DNA of 64,000 bases from NCBI GenBank assembly GCA_019787685.1, contig JAHNUO010000004.1:868001-932000 (forward strand), read 5' to 3'. A model generated the notes under the pieces. It worked only from the letters and a program-made list of their open reading frames with translations. It had not been told where the DNA came from and searched no databases. The translations under genes and the position numbers were made by a program. Below are positions 34,769 through 46,748 of the stretch, in pieces. Within the stretch, counting starts at the first letter, position 1, and each line of letters opens with the position of its first letter. The DNA comes from Chiua virens (Eukaryota > Basidiomycota > Agaricomycetes > Boletales > Boletaceae).

Positions 34769-36051
34769 CTAGTGATGTTGCACTGTATCACCAGCATCGC
34801 TCGTGGTTTCCACTCTAACTCCTCTTGACGAGCTAACACTCCGGATATCTCTGCCTTCTTCAGCCAACTCGCGATTAATCAGTGCGTCTTCTTTCCTTTC
34901 TTCAGGTTCTTCCACGGTTGCCCCAGCAAAATCAGGCTTTCGTAATGCCTTCCTAAAGGCATCCGCCATGATCGCTGCATCAGCAACTGAGAAGGGTCCT
35001 TGGTCTCCGGCGGAATGCGCTCTCGAAATCTCCGAAACTCCGTCGGGAGATACAATCGAAGAGGGCCTGTGATGCTCCGAGGACGTGCGTCCGACGCCTC
35101 CGGCTGCCGCACTTGCGAGCAGTGGTAGCTGTGGTGAGTTCGAGTGTTGCGCATTTGCCATCATGGGAGTGGATGAGCCCATGGACCCACGGTGCGCAAG
35201 TCGTTCCCGCCGTCGTAGACGTCGCATAATCAACCAAACAAGAACCCCTCCTGCAACGATGGCAAGGAAGCCGAGAACCACAATAACCGCGATGGCCCAA
35301 TGTGGAAATGCAGAACCATTACTCGGTGTTTGGATGTTACCCGACGGGGTCGATGACGACGATTGTAACGATTTTGTCGCCACCGAGGCCACGGATGCAG
35401 TTGAGATGGAGGAAGCAGCGGAAAGGGTCGATTCTACAGAGAGAGTAGAAAGAGAGGAAACTGACATGGAAGATGCTACCGAGTCTGCGTACGTTGTTTC
35501 TGGGGAAATGCGGAATCGTCAGGAAGTAAGATGTCGCGGATATTGAGGATACATACGGACTGCGTAGAAGGTAGGGTTCGTAGTTTGCGCGCCATCGAGA
35601 CCAGCAGTATAGGGTGTTATAACCCAATAAAACGGATAGGATATGTTTCCCGAACTAGGCTCCCATGTTGGACCAGTAGTACCGAACCAGGTATCATTGA
35701 CTGGTAAAAGATATTCCCCGGCAGTACCGGTCGGATTGGTGATGTTCAAGCTGCTCAAGAGTGGAGTCTGGGCATTGGTAGCACTAAAAAGGTATATGTT
35801 GATCAAATTGTCCTGATCGATTTGCGGCCGTCGACTGTTCCCTGTGAAGAAGTGGGTAGACCGACGGAATGGAAAGTAGGAGTCTTACAGACGACTGCAG
35901 CCCATTGATGCTGAAACACCTGATCACCAGCGGCAGGGAAGCACGTCACATTGTCATTGTTGGCGTAGATCTGACAATTTCCTTGGGCTTGTTCTGACAA
36001 TAGGTCGCGTGTTGAGATGGGAGCGAACAAGGAAGTTAAGCAGAGAAAGAC
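34769..36051 (-). CDS. Single-pass membrane glycoprotein, conserved fungal type, function unknown
   Basis: Minus-strand exons read: a hydrophobic leader remnant (PCVVFLCLTSLFAPIS), then NCQIYANNDNVTCFPAAGDQ, a second exon with NITNPTGTAGEYLLPVNDTW and WVITPYTAGLDGAQTTN, then a Ser-rich stalk. One strong membrane segment follows (WAIAVIVVLGFLAIVAGGVL) and a basic stop-transfer RRLRRRERL. The cytosolic tail includes SVADAAIMADAFRKALRKPDF and ELAEEGRDIRSVSSSRGV and ends at TAG 34769-34771. Several NXS/T sites lie outside. Type I topology is inferred. The first exon with the ATG is not clear, so the 5' end is partial. A role in cell-wall sensing would be speculation. Confidence 0.7.
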
Positions 36052-37634
36052 GACGCACGGACTTCGGTGCTATCCGAGATACTCTGCCTCTTAGCATGGT
36101 TTGGGGTGGGAAGAGGGGACGAGATTGGCATTCCCACCGGCGGTTTTGATGGAGTTGCTACAGGCCAAGGCGAGTCGAGGAACGGACGGTAAGGCATTAC
36201 GAAGGAGCAAAGGCAGAGATAAAATAGAGGGAACCAGGAACGAGTCTAGGGAGGAGCGAAGAAGATGACGAGGAAGGCGGGGAGACTTGGAGATATTACG
36301 GACGCGAAATTGGGAATCTTGGGACGGATGGGCTCGGGAGGGGGAAAGGAAGGTCGTTGAGGACGTCGAGCACGACGATGACGAGGCAGTCGGGGAACGA
36401 CGACGACGACGAGCGACGACGGCGACGACAAGGGTAGTGTGCGGCGACGAGGAGGGAGTCGAAGGACACTGGCAGCGTTGCAAAACCGAAACCCAGAACT
36501 CTCTCAAAGACCCCGAACAGTCTTATGTAATAAACCGTGTCGCTCAATCAAGCCCGATCTGAGAAACGAAAAAAACATGAACAGAAAATGACCCGGTCCT
36601 CATCCAACTTGATCACGTATGTATCAATCCTGGGTCCGCAGTTCGTCCTTGGTTGATGTTGGTTGACATATTAAACACGTCCCTGCATGCTTGGCATGAT
36701 AACTGACCTCTTCCTCCTCATGATGCACTCTGTTTACCAGCCAAGTTCGGCCCAAACGTCAGTCCGATACGCAGCCCAGCTTGACTCGTTGAACTTCACG
36801 CCCTACTTATATTAATTTTTAAATTAGCCCACAGCCCGCTTACACTCTGCCACCTCTCCCCCGCGGGTACCCCGTCCGTCTGATGTTCCGCCGAAGACCT
36901 ACCGAATCTGAGCTCCCTCGCCATACCAGGTTACTCTTTGTAGTATTTCTAGCTCAAGATCAGATCGCTTGGGAGAATCTCTACATACTCATGTAACTCT
37001 GTCACCTGTCCCAGTGTCACCGGGAATCCCTCCCAGTACAACTCGGTTCAAGACAGGATCACTCTTTGTATTGACGTAAATAGTCTAATGTCTCTCCCTA
37101 ACGTCCATGTACATCGTACTTGGACAGTCGAACATGATGTTCAAGTCGTTCATGACAAGCTTGCCATTCCTAGCGAACAGTATATCTCGCCTATCTCGCC
37201 ACCACGCTTGCTAGCGGTCTGCAATGCCGAGGCATTACCTCCACGCTCAAGTCCCGCAAAAGCACACGTCTGCAGACCACGGTGCTCACGGTCCCGGCTA
37301 CGACCATTACGACGACGACGACGATCCCATCTATACCACGCGACGCACAAGAAGCGCCCTCGAACTTCGAGCACAAACCGCCGTCCCCACGCGTTTTGCC
37401 GCCCACCTCCTCGTGCTGCCGCGTTCCTCGGAGAAGGTCTCGGTTTGCGAAAACCCAAGGTCATCCAGATAACTACTTCCCCCGGCCAGTTGGGTGCCGG
37501 CGAGACCGAGACCGAGGCGGACGAACCAGTGAGCAGTCGTGTTACTCTCATGCCTTTCCCAACCATCCTCTGTCGCGTTCTGAACACCCTTTGTCCACCC
37601 TACCCAGCCCACTCACCTTCCGACGTCCCGCATC
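36052..37634. other. Divergent intergenic region, partly low-complexity
   Basis: Holds the unresolved first exons of the membrane-protein gene (-) and of eos1 (+). A GAC/GACGAC-rich stretch lies at about 36370-36440 and another near 37310-37325. No separate gene is recognisable. Confidence 0.4.
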
Positions 37635-38473
37635 ATGCCTGTTTCAGAGCCACTCGTCCCACCCAGTGTCCTGACCATGTTGCTCTTCGAGTCCTGCCGC
37701 CTCTTGTCCGTTGTTCCCGCGGCCTTCGGCGTAATGATTAATGTCTGGTGCTTATGGTCTCCACCCGACTACTCATCCATTCCTCCACCGGATCATTATT
37801 ACCAGGCTACCCACCGCACCCAAGCCTGGGGTCGAAAGTGTCCACCAAACAGGGGAGATTATTTCATCGCCGTCCTGTGGGTACGTACTCCTCGTCCTTC
37901 ACGCGTACAGAAGCCTCACCCAATGCATCGTACTAGGCACTCCTCACTGCACACCAGTGCCTCAAACTCACCACGGGACTCTTGCATCGCTGGCGTGCAT
38001 ACTACTCCCCCCTCTCCACCCTTATCCGTCTTCTCGCGCTGCAGGCCATTTGCTGGCCAGCCACCCATTTCACACTCGATATCGTCGGGAGCCTCGGAAC
38101 GAACGCGACATTTGCAGACGACCAACTCACCCTCCTCGAAAGTGCCCTCCTCCGGTGGGCGACTGCGCGTCCCGATATCTGCTGGGCGGTCATCGGCACG
38201 ACGACGTGCGTGTCACGTAGCATTCAGATATGGGTCACAAGCAACTTATTATTATCGAGGACCGGCTCGAGCTCGGGATCAAGAATGAACATGCCTTCGG
38301 CTGTCCCAGACCGACTGAGACCGAGAGTGGTCGCGGGGGAAGAGAAATGGAAGCTGATCGGGAGGAAGTGGGATTGGAGCATCGTGGTAAGAGTGTGCAT
38401 CCTGCCTGCAGGGTGCTTGTATGTCGTGATGGCGTGGATTGGCGCTTGGAGGAGAGAGACAGGCGGGTGTTGA
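37635..38473 (+). CDS. eos1: N-glycosylation protein Eos1
   Basis: Eos1 is an ER membrane protein needed for normal N-glycosylation in yeast. The visible protein starts near MPVSEPLVPPSVLTM and LLFESCRLLSVVPAAFGVMI. After an intron come ALLTAHQCLKLTTGLLHRW and the family signature STLIRLLALQAICWPATHF, then CWAVIGTTTCVSRSIQIWV and a final hydrophobic segment ILPAGCLYVVMAWIGAW. The stop is at 38471-38473. About four membrane helices agree with the family. An upstream exon (37282-37630, Pro/Arg-rich, DNYFPRPVG) probably belongs to the gene; I chose 37635 as the first ATG in the conserved frame. Confidence 0.82.
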
Positions 38474-39168
38474 GGTCGTTGGACTACGGGTGGATCGTCT
38501 TATGGTATTCGACCTGCGGATGCTCGCTTATTGATATGATATCCTTTATACCTATTCTGTTCGAACTTGGGTCAGTCTGAGACTACTTATGCGGGAATGG
38601 CCACTACTCCGTGCTCGCTTGTCGTTTGCATCATCCTTGGAAAGCGGCCACTCCGATCTAAACTAGCATTTGACGATACCACTCCTGTGGGGTCGCTTCA
38701 GGCCGGAGGCAATCATCACCTTAGGACCTCGTAATGCGTATACTTTGTGCTGGTCCCATCGTAGGGCCAGCGAAAATGATAAAAAATTGCATATTGGATG
38801 AATATGCATTGTGACGGACTCCAGTACAATAGGTTTGATCATGTATGTAACCTCTGCGTGCCAGTGTATACGCTCAGCGCTTGTGTCCGGAGTCAAGAGG
38901 GAGATGGGAGAGAGAGAATGAGGAACGAGTGGCGATTACAGTAGAACTACTAATGCGAGGGATTGTGGTGGCGAACTATAGGCCCAGTCAATTCGAGTTC
39001 GAGGGTAGATCACACGCTTAAGATAGGATCACGTGCACGTTGGCAAGTGCTCGGCATAGGTTCGGCATGATTCGATATCCGAATCTCCGATGAGAGTATG
39101 GATCCGTCGTATTCGTTTAAGTATCCTGCCTCATCACAGTCCCCAGCACCCTGCTACGGCCCTACACA
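38474..39168. other. Intergenic, no recognisable gene
   Basis: Nothing coding-like is seen. A left terminal repeat for the Harbinger-type pair to the right was looked for here and not found. Confidence 0.5.
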
Positions 39169-41234
39169 ATGAGCTCCACCAGCGGAAAACCAAGTCTGAA
39201 GATCTACTGGACAGGATCCTTCTCTTTTCGTACTGATCGGCTTGTCGACTGGTGCAAGGAAAACCCAGAGCTACGCGCAAAACTGTTCTCGGACTCGACA
39301 CAAGACGCTCGTCAAGAAAATCGTGCAAAGACTCAGCTGTCATCTTCGAAAAAGGATCTTCATCTCCATGCTGCTCGGTGGATTTTCGAGAATGAGGAAG
39401 GTATCGGGCCTGAGAGGTTTAAGGAGAATCAGAAGGTGTACGCAGAGGCTACAGGGCGCCGGTTCTCAACGTATGTGTTCTCATGATTTAATTCATATAC
39501 TTCACTTAACACACTGGCACTCTCAGCCTCCGGTCAAAGTATGCTGAACTGGTCAAGCGCCTGGGTCAGACAGGTGCAGGTCTCGACATCGGGGACCTAG
39601 AAAAGGCTGCATATAAGAATATTTATGGTGCGTGTTTCTTTACTTGTTTGTATTAGTGTCACTAAGCCTTCACAGACAAGATTAAAGAAGAGTTGCCATG
39701 GTTCTCCTCACTTCATGGATGGTGGAGGACAAACCCGGCGTACAACACTGTTTTCAGCACCGCGCATCCGCATCAAAGGTTTGCAGATGATGCTGCATTA
39801 CTCTTTGGCTTGCAGCCGAGGATTCCAATGGTCGAAGACCCTGTTGATGATGCAGGCCCCCTCGACGTTCCATCCACAGAAACACCATCTGACGTCCGGA
39901 TGGCTGAACCCAACAACACCATTCCCGACACCACAGTCGACGATCTTTTTCAACAGCTCTTCAACTTCAACGACACCGACTTCACCTTTAACCAGGACCC
40001 CCCACTGGCACAACCATCTAACTTCACTCCATCGTATTCCATCGGCCCAGTCCCTAGCACCACTAGTACTCCGCCGTTCACTGTCGATCCCACTGTCCTG
40101 GCCCCCCTGACTACCGGCACAGCTCCATTACCAGACCCGTCATTTGTCTCTGCGTTTGCCGCCGTCGCCGCCACCACCACCACCAGTTCTGCGAATACAG
40201 CCACAGCGGTCCCTAGCACCACTATTTCACGCTTTCCCTTCTTTGCTGATCCTGCTGTCCCAACCCCCTTGACTCCTAGCACAGTTCTGTCTCCAGGACC
40301 CTCGGGGTCATTTGTTTCCACACCTGCTACCGCTGCTGCTGTTGCCGCTGCCGCCAGTCCTTTTTCCACTACCGCCGCCAGTCCTCTTACCTCTGCTGCC
40401 ACGTCCACCCGCTTCCCTGAGGCCATTTCTTTGAATGACGACTACCCCCCCCCGCCACGTCCACGGCCTCGCCTTAAACAGCGTGACAGAGAGGCTGATC
40501 AACTCTTCCTCACCACTGGTGTCTTTGCCACGGAACCAACGCACCATGATACCCCCCATGTCTCCGCACCACATACCCCCGACACCCCCAGTGCCAACTC
40601 GATATTCACACAATTAACTGACGAGTCCGACTCGGATCAAGCCGCCGCCAGCCTCCTCTCGCACTTATCGTTGAAAAGGAAAACCCCGACCCCTGATATC
40701 AGCTCCGAGGACTCGGGAAATCACAAATGGTTCTCCGGCACGTCCCAAACCTCATCGTCGGGACCAGCTCAAAAGCGTGCGCGGTCGTCAACACGTGGCA
40801 GCCGTGGCCGTCAGGCCAATAACAGTACTCGGGCCACTACCACCCCTGGACCCAAAGAAACTCGCTTGGAAAAATTGGGCGAGATGGTTAATTCTGTACA
40901 GTCGCTCATGATGATTCGCAGTCAAGATGTGAATGATCGCATGCTCGATCGCGAAGCCAAAAAGCAATTCCGTGAGGAAAAGCTTATCAATGCTCGTGAG
41001 CAACGCGACCATGAGCTGCGCCGCCTCAAGCTCGAGGAAGAGCTGAAACTTCGTGTGCTTGAGCAAGAGGAAAGGGTGCGGCGACTCGAGGAGGAGGCAA
41101 AGGCCCGTCAGCTAGAACACGAGCGTGCGCTCTCGAAAGATGAGCTTCAAAAGCTGCAACTCCAAGTCGAGTTGCAGCGTCTGAAATTACAGGAGGAAGC
41201 TCTCAGGAGGGGTCAGAGTTCTGAGCACGAATAG
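39169..41234 (+). CDS. Harbinger-associated accessory protein with C-terminal coiled coil
   Basis: Begins MSSTSGKPSLKIYWTGSFSF and DRLVDWCKENPELRAKLFSD. Two short introns join ...RRFST to LRSKYAELVKRLGQTG and ...KNIY to DKIKEELPWFSSLHGWWRTN. The N-terminal 200 residues look like the Myb/SANT-type domain that accompanies basidiomycete Harbinger transposases (W-rich, helical). A long Pro/Thr/Ser/Ala-rich middle follows (about 39850-40860), then a highly charged coiled coil (LKLEEELKLRVLEQEERVRR) to the stop at 41232-41234. It is probably the partner of the adjacent transposase; a host gene is less likely. Confidence 0.7.
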
Positions 41235-41285
41235 CTAGCTGTCCTCGTAACTACCATAGCATGCTGTATGACAGTTTTTTTCTGC

Positions 41286-42913
41286 TCAGTTGAGTTGTTG
41301 AAGTAAGTGCTGCATAAGTCCGTGACGGTATTGTTGTCCTTCACTTCGGGGTTCTTGCTGCTGTCCCTCTGCAGCAGGCTCTGCTTCCTCTTCCCCTCCC
41401 CCCTCTTCTCCTTCTCCTTCTCCTTCTCCCCCTTCCTGTTCTTCTACTCCTTCTTCAAAAAGATGAGCTGAGGATGATATCCCAAGCCTCTCTTCAATAT
41501 CCACAATCATGTTGTGCAAGATAAGACAAGATCGGATCCAGGCATTGGCATAAGATAGATCTTTTTGAGTCTGAATTTGAATACGGAGATCACGTAATGA
41601 TTGAAATCGACCCTTGAGAGACCCAAAGAAGTGTTCTGAAGCAATTCTAACCTGAGATTTGAGTTAATTAAAGCAATATGATATTTTGTTTGGAAAATAC
41701 CTTGGATAGATGATAGTTAAAGGTCTTTTGAGCCCTTGTCAAGCTTCCTGTAGTTGGCCTCTTGAATGGGACAATACACCAAGGTTGGCAGCTATATGCA
41801 CTATCAGCCCAAACCCACTCATTTGGACCAAAAAAATCCTGAGGTGACTGGGCAATTCTAGACTGCTGGAAAACATGAGAGTCATGGAGGCTCCCAGGAA
41901 CTCCAATGACATAGTCCACAATGCGTAGATTGTGTGGGAAAACAACAACCTGCAGGTACTGCTCAATCACTTAATAAATAATTCAATTGAAAGTTACTTA
42001 CTTGGTTTGAGAGTGAGTAGTTTGATTTTCTATCATAGAAACCCTCTCCATGCCAACCAGGCTTTTGGAATAGCTTGAATGCTGTCCCATCAACACATAA
42101 AAATCCTCCCCTCCATTGAGGACATGTCTTTCCCCCCACATAAGCCTGGGCCTTCTGCTTGTCCTCCTGGTCTTTCTCATTTGTCAAGTTGAAATGCATG
42201 AAGGTATCATGTAGACTCAGAATGGCAACCATGACCCGTTTATAGCAGTTGTAAACAGTTCCCTTTGATACACCTGCCCATTCTGCCATATCTTGTGGGG
42301 TAGCAGAATTGCCATAGTGACCAGCAGCATTGAGAAATATTGCCAGCTGGACTTGCACTGGCAATTGTGGTCTTGAAGAGGCTGATTGAAAGACTGGATG
42401 ATCCTGGATCAACTTGACAATTTCAGAGAAAACATTGGGGGAAACCCTCAGTTTCCTCCGAAAAAGTCCCTCATTGTGTTGCCTCCACTCATCAAGAAGT
42501 GGAAGCTGTGGGATGCGGCCTGAGCTCTGATAGTGACTTTGAAGAATGTGCACCTTTTTGACCTCATCCTCCAATGCTGTAAACAACCCATAAGATGACA
42601 TCCAAAGGGGCAAGTCCAAGCCAGATGACATGCTAGAACTTGATTCCACAGGGCTGCCAGCATCCAAGTCTGAGTCACTAGTGTCTGCTAGTAGATCACC
42701 AGCCTGAGCCTGAGAGAAGTTTGCCTGATCAGACTCATCAGAGCTAGAGTCAGACTGAGAATCTGAAGCAGAGAGGTTGATGGGTGGTGGAGGGGATTGC
42801 AAGAGGGTCTGTAATTGTCTTTGGAGAATGTCCACATAGATATCATGTTCAAGTTGTTCTTGTGCAATGGAGAGAATTGCAAGTAGCTGCTGATGCACTG
42901 TGGAGAGGGACAT
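41286..42913 (-). CDS. PIF/Harbinger DDE transposase, apparently intact
   Basis: The start MSLSTVHQQLLAILSIAQEQ at 42913 leads to a Ser/Asp-rich acidic stretch, then a core with KLRVSPNVFSEIVKLIQDHP, a helix-turn-helix-like MAEWAGVSKGTVYNCYKRVM, and the triad: FLCVDGTAFKL (Asp), VWADSAYSC (Asp), ASEHFFGSLKGRFQSL (Glu). Introns fall near 42000-41960 and 41700-41650. The C-terminus is acidic (GEGEGEGEEGGGEEEAE) and ends QHLLQQLN at 41286. All three catalytic residues and both ends are present, so an active enzyme is possible. Confidence 0.88.
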
Positions 42914-44433
42914 GGTGATCTGAGAGGCTGCCAGTGGCCAAGCTTGCCCTTGTATATATATATTCTAAACTCCTGGGCTCTATCTTCAGCTGTTTCACTC
43001 GAAGTGCTATCACACAGGATCATCTGATTATCTTTGAATTATCATGATATCTCGCGCTGTCCAAATCGGGCAGGTTAGTGATGTGGCTGTGTGACTTGCA
43101 GGTTCAGACGGAGTTCAAACAAACAGTAGCTACATAGCCGAGAAAAATGTTTTCAGCTTGCTCGGGTGTTTCTAAAATGTAGTACAAATCCCCAATTGAC
43201 AGCACCTTATGGATGGGCAAGAGATTGAGCTGCAGCCTAGCGGAGCACTTGAACGGAGGAGAAAGGTGACGTATACGGCTACCAAGCATCGTTCTAACCG
43301 GACTTGGTAGGCTCTAAAATGCAGCTGCGAACAAATGAAGATTTTTGCTTGCCACACCACACGGGACGACTCGGAGTCGCACATTGATCAATTGAGTACA
43401 GTATGTAAAGGCACGCTGAATGAGAGCAACGACAATTTACAGGCAAAATCCCATTACGACAAGAATCTCACAGAATCTTTGATCCACCCACCCTTCAAGA
43501 CCTTGTGGACCTTCCCGAAGAAAAGGAAGCTACAGTAAGCAAGGCCCGATGATGGAACTCACCGGCAGAGTGATGATTCTGATGAAGCGATCGTGGTCGG
43601 AGTGCAAGGCTACAGAGAGGTTATTGACGTCGATACCGACAAGGAGGATGTGTTTGTGCTATAGGCTCGTCTTTTTCGTTGTTTTCATCCAATGCTTCGA
43701 CGCCAAGTGTTTTTCAAGACTGAACAGACCACGTAGATAGATAGTGTTCAAATGTTCACCTACAAGTCGGACAAGTTTCCAAATTCCGTGGTGTCATTCA
43801 TCGTAATGGCATAAAGTTCTACTCGTCCCGATGGTATGTATTATGAGGATGTTGACTGTAGTTGTCCCTTGATGATTTAGTACACCGTGATCTTCTTTAG
43901 CAACACCCTCTTGCAGGCTGCAGCACTGCTCACACTTCCACGAGTGGGCTAGAAAAATGTAAGTTGGCATGGCACACAACTTGTTGACGCCGCCTCCGAC
44001 GGGCTCCTCTGTATAGATTCCATCTTTTACTCTCAGCTGACAAGCGTTTGAAATTTCATTCGACGTTCTCGCTTCTTGCCACCCAAACGTGCCTGGATTC
44101 GGGGCCTCTTTCGTCGATTCAGATTGGAGAGAACTCAGGATCATGCCACGTCGCAGTACCTCCAGATCGATTTTCGCCATAGGCCAGTCTTGTGTTTTTT
44201 TCCTCCTTTCCACTGTAACTCTCAAACAACCGTCAATTCACAGACGAGTTACAAGTTTGCCCGACATCTCGCGCTTTGGAGAATCGTTTTGGCTGCTACA
44301 CATGGGTTCAAAAGATCGTCTTCGGCTTCGAATACGATCCTATTAATAGGATGCAGGGTACAAAGATCTCCGTGAGTTCTGCCACTTTTCTTTCAGTCCA
44401 AACTGCCTACACCCAGAATACCATTACAACAGG
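42914..44433. other. No recognised gene; small fragments
   Basis: A coding-like piece SDDSDEAIVVGVQGYREVI near 43570-43670 is bounded by a stop and has no identifiable family. The region 43800-44430 has only unsupported frames and the upstream region of the thiolase gene. Confidence 0.4.
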
Positions 44434-46472
44434 ATGCCCAAGTTCAGAAGGACCTTCATCGTCGGATGCGGATGCACCGCCTTCATCAAGGTATTTGCCT
44501 GGTTTCTGTTTACACTCCCAGTGCACCGTGACTGTGCCAACTATTCCATGTACTAGCCAAGAGGTCAGAGAACCACGGAAGACGTGAGTTTCACAAAACG
44601 ATCTTCATTGTTTCATACGTTTGAAACCTGTTTCAACCAGATGGGTCTCGAGGCTGCAGCAAAGGCACTACTCGATGCAGGTGAGGCTCTTTACATGTAC
44701 CAGTTCGAACAAACATGAATGTGTCTGTTTAAAAGGTATTACCTATGACGATGTTCAGACCGCCTATGTCGGATACTGCTACGGTGATTCGACGACGGGA
44801 CAGGTCAGTACCAGCCTTTATTCTGTTCCGTGTTGACGTCTGAACGCTCGTAGCGTGCCCTCTACAACCTCGGCATGACTGGGATTCCGATCACGAATGT
44901 CAACAATAACTGTTCCACCGGCAGCACCGCACTATACGAAGCCAACAATGCTGCCAAGACTGGTCTTTCCGAGTGTGCACTCGCGCTAGGTTTCGAACGA
45001 ATGGCTCCCGGCAGCTTGGGAACAAACTTTCCCGATCGCCCGTCACCAATGGATTTATTTTACGCTAAATATCAAGAGCTGGAGTTAAACTTGAAGACTG
45101 GAAAAAACTTTGGACCACACCCACCAAGAATGGCAGGGAATGCAGGACAGGAATATCGCGAGAAATATGGTGCCGATATCACTCACTTTGCCAAAATAGG
45201 TGTGTTCTATTTGTGTCTGGGGATCTACTCCACGTCGACCGATGACACGCGATAGCTAACGCATGAGATCACCAGCCGCGAAGAACCACAGACATTCGGT
45301 TCACAATCCCTACTCACAGTTCCGAAAAGGGTGGACGGAAGAACAAGTCTTGAATGCGCCCAAGGTCAACAATCAGCTGACCATGTACATGTGCTCCCCA
45401 AACGCGGTCGGTTCCACTCCGACTTGACTTGGCTGCTACTAAGTGATGAATGGCCGCAGGACGGCGCAGCTTGTTGCATCGTTGCATCCGAAGATTTCGT
45501 GCGCACCCACAACCTGGAGAACCAAGCAATCGAGATCGTTGCACAAGCGCTCGAGACAGACAAACCCGCCACATTCGAGTCAAGGCGTCCAATGGAGATC
45601 GTCGGGTACGGCATGGCAAAATCATGTACCGACAAGGTGTTTACGCAAGCTGGATTCGCGCCTGGGAAAGGGCGCGAAGAAGTTGGCGTGGTGGAACTTC
45701 ACGATTGTTTTGCTAGCAATGAGGTCTGTCAGGGTCATGTGCAATCGTCGACCTCGTCTCTGATCAGGTTGTCCCATATGTAGCTCATCACGTACGCCGC
45801 ACTTGGACTTTGCGCCCCTGACGCAGCACACAAGTTGGTAGAACGAGGTGACAACACGGTCAGTGTTGTGATCTTTCTGAGCTTTCTGCCCGTCTGACAT
45901 TGTTGGCCAGTACGGTGGAAAATACGTGGTGAATCCAAGCGGTGGCCTCGAAGCGAGAGGGCACCCACTTGGCGCCACGGGTTTGGCCATGCATTTCTTC
46001 ACCACCAGTATGTTTTCCCAAACTCCCCTCTTGTCCCATGGTCTGATCCAAGTCACGCTAGTGCAACTTCGTGACTGTGAGTCGATGACCGCACAGTCTA
46101 CAATATATTTTCTGAGAGCTGATCTCTTTCGCCATTTGTCAGGGGCTGGTCCGATGCAAGCACCAGGACTCTTCAGCACCGCAGACAGACGTGGTAAGTT
46201 CGGTCTCGTGCACAACCTCGGTGTTGGCGGTGCGGTGGTCATCAGTCTTCTGCGTCGTCCGGAGTTTTTCAAACCTGGTGGTGCCGATGGACGAACAAGG
46301 TACGCGGCGCCTGTTTTATTAGCATGTCCACTCACCGCGTCGTTCCTGCCAATATTGATGTAGACTTGGATACAATCATGGCTGTCAATGCAAGCCTATC
46401 ACGCGTGCGGACCTGGACAAGGTGAAGTCGAAGAAAACGTCGCCATACGTGCTCCAGGCTGCGAAACTGTAA
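44434..46472 (+). CDS. SCP2/SCPx-type peroxisomal thiolase
   Basis: A thiolase of the sterol-carrier-protein-X class, expected to cleave 3-oxoacyl-CoA (branched or sterol side chains) in peroxisomes. The start MPKFRRTFIVGCGCTAFIK at 44434 leads after introns to MGLEAAAKALLDAG and ITYDDVQTAYVGYCYG. The active-site region is NVNNNCSTGSTALYEANNAA. Further motifs are VVELHDCFASNEV and NPSGGLEARGHPLGATGLA. The last exon ends SPYVLQAAKL at TAA 46470-46472. The C-terminal AKL is a canonical peroxisomal targeting signal (PTS1). About nine introns are required, all short. There is no SCP2 lipid-binding domain after the thiolase, so it is the thiolase-only form. Confidence 0.9.
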
Positions 46473-46748
46473 AGAATTGGTCGGAGAGAACCTCATTGGA
46501 GTCACACTATCCCTGTACAATATATAACTTCGGGCCGATCTACAAGCCTTGTTGAATTGCATCCATGCTACTTTAGAACTCGCAACGAATAAGGTCACAC
46601 AAGACTGTAGTCTACAAATAATGGTGAATATCAGACGAAATGCATAGGTACTTGACATTAATCCAGAAGAGTAAGGTGAACATATGCAGAAAGATTCCTC
46701 GAGCATAAAATCAAGCACAAGTCCCAGCCCTCAATCAGCGAGAGTCAA

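Larger units (their letters stand above)
39169..42913. mobile_element. Second PIF/Harbinger-type gene pair, ends not located
   Basis: An accessory DNA-binding-like protein (+) and a DDE transposase (-) are arranged convergently, 51 bp apart, the same layout as the element at 19-29 kb but with unrelated sequence. Both genes read without breaks. Terminal repeats were not identified. GAGCCCAGGAG, read on the minus strand at about 42975, begins like the TIR of the other element and is a weak candidate for the right end. Confidence 0.65.

Noticed and set aside
36246..36562. Arg- and Asp-rich frames around the GAC-rich tract
   Set aside because: Low-complexity DNA is open in several frames on both strands; no homology is visible.
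42960..43000. GAGCCCAGGAG as right TIR of the second Harbinger-type pair
   Set aside because: No matching inverted copy was found left of 39169 and no clear TWA duplication, so ends were left open.
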